Source: an uncultured Dyadobacter sp. (lineage in GTDB: Bacteria; Bacteroidota; Bacteroidia; Cytophagales; Spirosomataceae). From it: a stretch of 11,874 nt of DNA. The notes under the pieces were generated by a model. It was given only the letters and a program-made list of their open reading frames with translations. It had not been told where the DNA came from and did not search any database. Positions 7,105-11,874 of this stretch are shown in pieces; position 1 is the first letter of the stretch; the number at the start of each line of letters is the position of its first letter. The stretch spans positions 1-11,874 of the forward strand of contig CAMLNK010000035.1 of the NCBI GenBank assembly GCA_946481035.1, in the 5' to 3' direction. Made by a program: the position numbers and the translations under genes.

Positions 7105-7980
7105 GTGACCCATCCCTATTTATTTATACTGAATCCCAATTCGGGCACTTCGATCGGCAAAAACAGCGCGGCTGTGCGGGAGCGAATCCATTCCGTCGCG
7201 AAAAAGAATGCAGGTGCTGCCCAAATCCTCTTCACGGAGGAGCGTGCGCATGCGACTGAGCTTGTACGCGAGCATATGCACGCGGAAAAATGGAAGGCGA
7301 TTGTGGCCGTGGGTGGCGACGGTACCGTGAATGAGATCGCCAAGCCGCTTGTCGGGACGGATATTCCAATCGGTATCCTGCCGCTCGGCTCCGGGAATGG
7401 CCTGGCGCGGCATCTCGGCCTTCCACTGACGCTGGACCCGGCCCTGAAACGGCTCTTCGAAGGCAATCCCATGACGATCGACAGCGCCGAATTGAACGGG
7501 ATACCTTTCTTCTGCACCGCCGGAATGGGCTTCGATGCGTACGTGGGGCATTTGTTCAGCCAGCAGAAAGCACGGGGGCTGATGACTTATGTGAATGTTT
7601 CGTTCAAAGCGTATTGGGCTTACAAACCCCAGTCGTTCCGGCTCAACGGTGTCGAAAAGCAGGCATTCTCGCTTTCATTTGCCAATGCGGGGCAATTCGG
7701 GAATAATGCGTGGGTGGCGCCGCAAGCCAATGTGCAGGATGGCCTGCTCGACGTGTGCACGATCAGCCCGTTCCCGCAATGGTATGGCACGGCACTGGCG
7801 TTCGGATTGTTTACCAAGCAGTTGAAGCAATCTACCTACATCGATTACCAGCGCGCTACGGAAGCCGTGGTAGAAACAGATGCGCCTCCGATGATCCATT
7901 ACGACGGGGAGCCGCTGCAACTGGATACCACGCGGATTGAAGTGAAAATAAAGCCGGGAAGCCTGAATGTGATTATCTGA
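7105..7980 (+). CDS. Diacylglycerol kinase / lipid kinase family protein (YegS-DagK type)
   Basis: The 291-residue length is normal for bacterial lipid kinases of the DAGK catalytic family, which phosphorylate diacylglycerol or related lipids with ATP at the inner face of the membrane. Motifs in order: FILNPNSGT (7-15) as the first nucleotide-binding strand and loop, AVGGDGTVNE (68-77) as the family signature, and ILPLGSGNGLARHL (91-104) in place of the LPxGTxND form. Farther on come TAGMGFDAYV and, near the end, MIHYDGEPL, a typical family element. The start must be the GTG at 7105: a stop (TGA, 7099) lies two codons upstream and the next in-frame Met is residue 58, past the first motif. The gene sits 3 bases after the 39-residue ORF and 21 bases before the SUI1-type gene, so the three probably form an operon. 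The exact lipid substrate is not readable. Confidence 0.92.
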   Translation: MTHPYLFILNPNSGTSIGKNSAAVRERIHSVAKKNAGAAQILFTEERAHATELVREHMHAEKWKAIVAVGGDGTVNEIAKPLVGTDIPIGILPLGSGNGLARHLGLPLTLDPALKRLFEGNPMTIDSAELNGIPFFCTAGMGFDAYVGHLFSQQKARGLMTYVNVSFKAYWAYKPQSFRLNGVEKQAFSLSFANAGQFGNNAWVAPQANVQDGLLDVCTISPFPQWYGTALAFGLFTKQLKQSTYIDYQRATEAVVETDAPPMIHYDGEPLQLDTTRIEVKIKPGSLNVII

Positions 7981-8001
7981 TTTCCCTTAACATTTGAAGC
8001 T

Positions 8002-8334
8002 ATGTCGAAGAAAAACCGCTCAGGCATTGTGTATTCCACCAATCCGGAGTTTGAATACAACGATCAGGAAGACGAAGCCGAAACGCTGGCACCGCAGCAG
8101 CAGGATCTCCGCATCTGGCTCGACCGCAAAGGCGGCGGCAAGGTGATTACGGTTGTGAAAGGATTTATCGGAACGAATAACGACCTGGAAACGCTCGGCA
8201 AGCAGCTGAAAGGCCTTTGCGGCAGCGGGGGTACCGTTAAAGACGGCGAAGTACAGATCCAGGGTGACCACCGCGACAAAGTCATCGCCTGGCTGACCAG
8301 CAAAAGCTACAAAGCCAAAAAAGCCGGAGGATAG
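8002..8334 (+). CDS. SUI1/YciH-type translation initiation factor
   Basis: The 110-residue product matches the bacterial SUI1 (eIF1-like, YciH) family, thought to bind the 30S subunit and affect start-codon or initiation fidelity. The N-terminal ~35 residues are polar, acidic and probably disordered. The SUI1 domain covers about 36-106, with RKGGGKVITVVKGF (42-55), LGKQLKGLCGSGGTVKDG (65-82) and IQGDHRDKVIAWL (86-98), the last two being the strongest signatures. The C-terminus is basic (KSYKAKKAGG). It lies 21 bases downstream of the lipid kinase and is probably in the same transcript. No Shine-Dalgarno sequence is visible. The last codons and the stop overlap a hairpin that acts as a terminator for the opposite strand. 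The physiological role in Bacteroidota is not established from sequence. Confidence 0.93.
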   Translation: MSKKNRSGIVYSTNPEFEYNDQEDEAETLAPQQQDLRIWLDRKGGGKVITVVKGFIGTNNDLETLGKQLKGLCGSGGTVKDGEVQIQGDHRDKVIAWLTSKSYKAKKAGG

Positions 8335-8342
8335 CTCCGGCT
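8322..8342 (-). terminator. Intrinsic terminator of the 146-residue gene, inside the 3' end of the SUI1 gene
   Basis: A perfect 8-base-pair stem AGCCGGAG (8322-8329) / CTCCGGCT (8335-8342) has a 5-base loop. On the - strand it is followed at once by six T (positions 8322-8317), a classic intrinsic terminator 4 bases after the stop of the 146-residue gene (8347-8349). On the + strand there is no T-run, so termination of the SUI1 transcript here is less certain. The loop contains the SUI1 stop codon. Confidence 0.82.
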
Positions 8343-8346
8343 CTGG

Positions 8347-8787
8347 TTATAAAGTTTTGGTTGTATCGATTTCCGTCGGTGCGGGCAGGGCGGAAGCCGG
8401 AGGCGTCACAGTGCGCGTCGCTTCGAGTACCTCCACATCGGTTACGAAAAACTTGGTATCGCCATTCCAGGGCAATTTGAAGAACTTCTCTTCATAGGTG
8501 AGCGAAACCCGATGGCCGTTTTTGATCGCTTCTTCGAGTTTCGAAATAGCGTCTTTGTTCTTGCCGCTCACGGAGAACACCCATTGCGAGGAATTCATCG
8601 TTCCGTCGCCTTCGAACAGGCCGCCCATTCTCAGCTCGCCTTCATATGTTTTGAATAAATAGCCCCGGTTACTGAGCCTGGTCACATATCCTCCCCGCTT
8701 TCCTTCACTGTAATATCCAAAAGTGATATAATATAGAATCCCGAATACGATAGCCAGAAATACGGCGAAAATGACCCATTTACGCAT
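8347..8787 (-). CDS. Membrane-anchored protein of unknown function (146 aa)
   Basis: The N-terminus has two basic residues and a hydrophobic segment at about 4-25 without a clear cleavage site, so this looks like a signal anchor with the rest in the periplasm. The middle (28-125) is a compact, probably beta-rich domain with GKRGGYVTRLSNRGYLFKTY and a Gly-rich stretch LRMGGLFEGDGTMNSSQWVF. The C-terminal ~22 residues are rich in Thr, Pro and Ala (TPPASALPAPTEIDTTKTL) and probably disordered. I recall proteins of this look in other Bacteroidota under uninformative or misleading names, but I cannot assign a domain. It lies 65 bases downstream of the ABC permease on the same strand with no terminator between them, so it may be co-transcribed and act in the envelope with it. 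It ends at a strong terminator. Confidence 0.75.
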   Translation of the reverse strand: MRKWVIFAVFLAIVFGILYYITFGYYSEGKRGGYVTRLSNRGYLFKTYEGELRMGGLFEGDGTMNSSQWVFSVSGKNKDAISKLEEAIKNGHRVSLTYEEKFFKLPWNGDTKFFVTDVEVLEATRTVTPPASALPAPTEIDTTKTL

Positions 8788-8852
8788 AACAGTCGATCAG
8801 TGTGATGGTGATAGAAGCGAACTTCGCAAAACGGTTTGATTTTTCCTAGTGA

Positions 8853-10097
8853 TTATTTTGCCCGGATGGCGATCACCGGGTCCATGCGCGCAGCCAGCAT
8901 TGCGGGAACAATGCCGGAAAGCACCCCGATAATGCTCGATACGCCCAGTCCCAAAAGCACATTGCGCGGCAGCAGCAGGATTTCGAGCGAACCGAGTTTC
9001 AGGAACGATAGCAGGTATACCAGGAATATTCCCACCAGCCCGCCTACAAGGCTCAGCATCACCGCTTCGAAGAGGAATTGGAACAATATCGAATAGTTCT
9101 TCGCGCCCAGCGATTTCTGGATACCGATCAGGTTTGTCCGTTCCTTGACCGACACGAACATGATATTCGCAATGCCGAAACCTCCTACAAGGATCGAAAA
9201 ACTGCCGATTACCCAACCTGCGACCGTCAGTACGGCAAACAACCCGGAAATTGCCACGGCTGCCGCCTCGGGCCGGTTTAATGAGAAATTATTGCCGTCG
9301 CGCGGCTTGATTCCCCGCTTGGTACGCATTAGCCCTACGATTTCGGCCTCTACTTCCTTCATACCCACGTCTTCGGGGAAGCCCTTTACAACAATATCGG
9401 CACTCCGCCGGCCGGATTGAAACAACTTGGAGAATGAGGAAAACGGAATAAGGCATATTTTGTCGGGGCTTCCGCCAAAGTCGACCAGGCTTTCACCCTT
9501 TTTCTCCCGCACACCGATAATAGTAAACTTGTGCCCCGCCAGTTTGAACGGCTTTCCGACAGCGTCCTGCCCCGGGAAAAGCGATTCGGCAATATCCGCG
9601 CCGACGATCGCCACATTTCGGGCATTGTTGGTTTCGAGCGGGATGAAGTAGCGGCCAGCCTGGACAGGAATATCGGAGATCAGGTTATATTCAAAAGATA
9701 CGCCCTGGATCGTTGAGTTAATGCTGTTCGAACCGTTTTTGAGCGTGGTACTGCCCCTGAAATCCATTACCGCCACGGCACTGGCACTTTCCAGGTTTTC
9801 GTAGAGGTACTTATATTCGGAATAGGTCGGCTCCGGCCATTGGAAGTATTTCCACCATTGGTATTCGCCGCCGAAGCCCCAGGGCCATTTTTGTACATAA
9901 ATCACTTTGTCGCCGATGAAGCTCAGGCTGTCGCGGATGCTCTTTTCCAGTGAATCCACGATGGTAAACACCGCTACGATCGCGAATATCCCCACCGTGA
10001 CGCCGAGCAGCGATAGGATAGTGCGGGTTACATTGGTTTTGAGCGCTCCCCAGGCGAAGCGGAAACTCTCCCAGACCTGTCGTAAAAACTTCATCAT
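8853..10097 (-). CDS. ABC transporter permease, MacB/FtsX type
   Basis: The 414-residue product has the type VII (MacB-like) permease plan: membrane span 1 at about 26-47, a large periplasmic domain at about 48-280, then three C-terminal spans at about 283-312, 341-366 and 379-402. The cytoplasmic ERTNLIGIQKSLGA (319-332) after span 2 is the FtsX/MacB signature that contacts the ATPase. The end ARMDPVIAIR matches the family's A-x-x-x-P-(L/V)-x-A-(L/I)-R ending. Such proteins act in mechanotransmission or export (lipoproteins, peptides, drugs) rather than import. The periplasmic domain has a Trp-rich stretch at 71-87 (Trp71, 73, 81, 82, 87). No ATPase gene is adjacent: the upstream neighbour is a divergent gamma-glutamyltransferase. 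Two adjacent ATGs (10097, 10094) are possible starts. The family is secure; the substrate is unknown. Confidence 0.93.
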   Translation of the reverse strand: MMKFLRQVWESFRFAWGALKTNVTRTILSLLGVTVGIFAIVAVFTIVDSLEKSIRDSLSFIGDKVIYVQKWPWGFGGEYQWWKYFQWPEPTYSEYKYLYENLESASAVAVMDFRGSTTLKNGSNSINSTIQGVSFEYNLISDIPVQAGRYFIPLETNNARNVAIVGADIAESLFPGQDAVGKPFKLAGHKFTIIGVREKKGESLVDFGGSPDKICLIPFSSFSKLFQSGRRSADIVVKGFPEDVGMKEVEAEIVGLMRTKRGIKPRDGNNFSLNRPEAAAVAISGLFAVLTVAGWVIGSFSILVGGFGIANIMFVSVKERTNLIGIQKSLGAKNYSILFQFLFEAVMLSLVGGLVGIFLVYLLSFLKLGSLEILLLPRNVLLGLGVSSIIGVLSGIVPAMLAARMDPVIAIRAK

Positions 10098-10111
10098 GAC
10101 GTTACGGACAA

Positions 10112-10123
10112 TTTGAATTCAAA
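10112..10123. repeat. 12-base perfect palindrome TTTGAATTCAAA
   Basis: The self-complementary 12-mer lies 14 bases upstream of the ABC permease start and overlaps its candidate -7 box. It could be a binding site for a dimeric regulator, or chance in an AT-rich spacer. Confidence 0.4.
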
Positions 10124-10152
10124 AGTTAGCGCATCGCCCCAATCCGCTGAAA
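10120..10152 (-). promoter_or_regulatory. Possible promoter of the ABC permease gene
   Basis: Read on the - strand, TTTC (10152-10149) is followed after 20 bases by TAACTTTTG (10128-10120), close to the Bacteroidota TTTG / TAnnTTTG pair with normal spacing. The -7 box lies about 22 bases before the ATG at 10097. The -33 box has one mismatch and the -7 box carries one extra T. The 124-base gap to the divergent gamma-glutamyltransferase gene holds no clear promoter on the + strand that I can assign. Confidence 0.3.
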
Positions 10153-10221
10153 TAAATTGGTATAAAAGGTAAGAAAAAGGGTTCGATTTAATAAATTACA
10201 ACATTAACCTGCCACTCCTAT

Positions 10222-11874
10222 ATGAAATTACGCTATTCGCTAATGCTGCTTGCCGGCTCATTATCCGGCATTTCCTACGCCCAGAAGCCCGTACAGGAAT
10301 CTACCGGCTTCTATCAGTTCCTGTCCGACGATCCCAACCAGAAACCATTTTTCAGCGACCGTAAAGGCGTCATCGCCCGGAGCGGAATGGTTGCTTCGGC
10401 GCATCCCGTGGCATCGCAAGTGGGTGTGGATATTCTGAAAGCGGGAGGCAATGCGGTGGACGCTGCGGTAGCTGTGCAATTTGCGCTGGCCGTCGTGCAT
10501 CCTTCGGCGGGCAATATCGGCGGCGGCGGGTTTTTGGTGTTCCGGGACAAAGACGGTAAAAGTTACAGCATCGATTTCCGCGAAAAAGCGCCCGGAAAGG
10601 GCCATGCCGACATGTACCTCGACAAAGACGGCAATATCATTCCGCAAGCCAGCACACTAGGCCGCCTGGCGTCCGGCGTGCCGGGTTCTGTGGACGGAAT
10701 GGCGCAAGCGCATGCAAAATATGGCAAACTGAGCTGGAAACAGGTTTTACAACCGGCCATCGATATTGCTAAAAATGGTGTGGTACTCACCGAACGGGAA
10801 GCGCGGAGTCTCAATTCCATCAAAAATGATTTGTTGGCAGTCAATCCGGGCTCATCCTATTTCCTGAACCCAACCGGCAATGCCTGGGCGGCCGGGGATC
10901 TGCTCGTGCAAAAGGATTTGTCCAAAGTGTTGAAGCGCATTCAGAAAAAAGGCCGTGAAGGTTTCTATGGCGGCAAAGTGGCGAAGCAGCTCGTAAGGGA
11001 CATTAATAAGAACGGCGAAGGCATTATCAGCAAGCAAGACCTCGCCGATTACCGGGCGCAATGGCGCGAAACCATTACCGAAGGCTACAAAGGTTATAAG
11101 GTGATCACGATGGCGCCTCCTTCGAGCGGGGGCGTGGCATTACTGCAACTCATGCGCCTCACCGAGCAGCACCCGCTGCGCAAATGGGGCTGGCACAGCG
11201 ATTCGACCATTCAGGTCATGATCGAAGCCGAGCGCCGGGTCTACGCCGACCGTGCCAAATTCCTCGGCGACCCCGATTTCGTAAAAGTGCCGGTGAACGA
11301 TCTCATTAGTAAGGATTACCTGCAAAAACGTTGGAGCGATTTCTCGTGGGACAAGGCCACCGACAGTAAAAATGTCCAGGGTGGCACATTACCAGGCTAC
11401 GAAAGCCTCGAAACCACGCACTTTTCGGTGGTAGATAAAGAAGGCAATGCGGTATCGGTGACGACAACCTTGAATGGAGGTTATGGCAGCCGCGTCGTAG
11501 TCAAAGGCGGGGGCTTTTTCATGAATAATGAAATGGACGATTTCAGTATCAAGGCCGGTGCTCCGAACATGTATGGCCTCATCGGCAACAAAGCCAATGC
11601 CATTGCACCAGGCAAACGGATGCTCTCTTCCATGACGCCGACGATCATCGAAAAAGACGGAAAACTGCTGATGGTAGTGGGTACGCCGGGCGGTTCTACC
11701 ATCATTACATCGGTTTACCAAACCATCCTGAACGTCCTCGAACATGGTATGACCATGCAACAGGCCGTGAATGCATTGAAATTCCACCACCAATGGCTGC
11801 CCGACAAAACCACTTTCGAGGCCAATGCATTTTCCGCGGAAGCCGTTAAAAAGTTGCAGGACAAAGGCTATATC
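10222..11874 (+). CDS. ggt: Gamma-glutamyltransferase, periplasmic (3' end outside window)
   Basis: GGT cleaves the gamma-glutamyl bond of glutathione and related compounds and transfers the glutamyl group to water or an amino acid. The frame runs open to the window edge, showing 551 residues; E. coli GGT has about 580, so only a short C-terminal piece is missing. A signal peptide with a likely cut after Ala20 (SYA|Q) sends it to the periplasm. The large subunit has GNAVDAAVAVQFAL and GNIGGGGF, and FREKAP with Arg120, the counterpart of the glutamate-binding Arg114 of E. coli. Autoprocessing should occur between Glu397 and the nucleophile Thr398 in LETTHFSVVDKEGNAVS. Later motifs are NNEMDDF, Ser469-Ser470 in MLSSMTP and GTPGGS (487-492), the substrate-site residues. 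The region between MDDF and MLSS is long enough to hold a lid loop. The gene is divergent from the ABC permease. Confidence 0.96.
   Translation, partial: MKLRYSLMLLAGSLSGISYAQKPVQESTGFYQFLSDDPNQKPFFSDRKGVIARSGMVASAHPVASQVGVDILKAGGNAVDAAVAVQFALAVVHPSAGNIGGGGFLVFRDKDGKSYSIDFREKAPGKGHADMYLDKDGNIIPQASTLGRLASGVPGSVDGMAQAHAKYGKLSWKQVLQPAIDIAKNGVVLTEREARSLNSIKNDLLAVNPGSSYFLNPTGNAWAAGDLLVQKDLSKVLKRIQKKGREGFYGGKVAKQLVRDINKNGEGIISKQDLADYRAQWRETITEGYKGYKVITMAPPSSGGVALLQLMRLTEQHPLRKWGWHSDSTIQVMIEAERRVYADRAKFLGDPDFVKVPVNDLISKDYLQKRWSDFSWDKATDSKNVQGGTLPGYESLETTHFSVVDKEGNAVSVTTTLNGGYGSRVVVKGGGFFMNNEMDDFSIKAGAPNMYGLIGNKANAIAPGKRMLSSMTPTIIEKDGKLLMVVGTPGGSTIITSVYQTILNVLEHGMTMQQAVNALKFHHQWLPDKTTFEANAFSAEAVKKLQDKGYI

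Noticed and set aside
6982..7980. Miniprotein and lipid kinase as one gene broken by a nonsense mutation
   Set aside because: The kinase is already full length from the GTG, and the predicted N-in/C-out span would place the ATP-dependent domain in the periplasm; a separate coupled ORF explains the data better.
8817..8827. GCGAA-C-TTCGC between the ABC permease and the 146-residue gene as a terminator
   Set aside because: The stem would be only about four pairs after allowing a loop and there is no T-run on the - strand behind it.
8797..9216. 139-codon - strand frame overlapping the 3' end of the ABC permease in another frame
   Set aside because: The permease frame encodes the conserved C-terminal membrane spans here; the alternative frame is Arg/Cys-rich and without motif.
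1..11874. Mobile elements, CRISPR, phage genes, tRNA or rRNA
   Set aside because: I saw no transposase or integrase motifs, no regularly spaced repeats, no cloverleaf with a T-loop consensus and no rRNA-like stretches.

Overview
The window reads as an ordinary stretch of a Bacteroidota chromosome, most likely from the Cytophagales and perhaps a Dyadobacter-like genome. The genus is a guess from protein flavour. The phylum rests on four things: almost no Shine-Dalgarno sequences before the genes, AT-rich leaders with TAnnTTTG-like promoter boxes, a lipoprotein whose mature end begins C-K-D-D-D-D, and periplasmic enzymes whose signal peptides end in A|Q. I see no phage, transposon, CRISPR, rRNA or tRNA sequence, and no gap without a gene longer than 300 bases.

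Layout. On the + strand, the C-terminal half of deoC (deoxyribose-phosphate aldolase) overlaps a family-4-type glycosyltransferase by ATGA. After a 140-base AT-rich gap comes a divergent FabH-like ketoacyl-ACP synthase III. A bidirectional hairpin terminator separates it from a convergent secreted M1 metallopeptidase on the - strand. Divergent from that is the + strand meaB, the GTPase chaperone of methylmalonyl-CoA mutase, followed by a small putative surface lipoprotein with a lipocalin-like pattern. A second shared hairpin separates the lipoprotein from a - strand secreted NTF2/DUF4440-like protein.

From about 6.9 kb a + strand cluster follows: a 39-residue single-membrane-span miniprotein, a GTG-started diacylglycerol-kinase-type lipid kinase 3 bases later in the same reading frame, and a SUI1/YciH-type translation factor. 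Converging on it from the right is a - strand pair: a MacB/FtsX-type ABC permease without an adjacent ATPase, then a 146-residue membrane-anchored protein of unknown function. The terminator of this pair lies inside the 3' end of the SUI1 gene. The right edge holds a periplasmic gamma-glutamyltransferase cut off by the window a little before its C-terminus.

The genes are mostly unrelated housekeeping or envelope functions (nucleoside catabolism, lipid and fatty-acid metabolism, peptide and glutathione turnover, envelope transport). I found no convincing new multi-gene system. The points most worth a second look are the hidden 39-residue ORF coupled to the lipid kinase, the terminator inside sui1, the composition step within the KASIII gene, and the over-represented palindrome AATGCATT.
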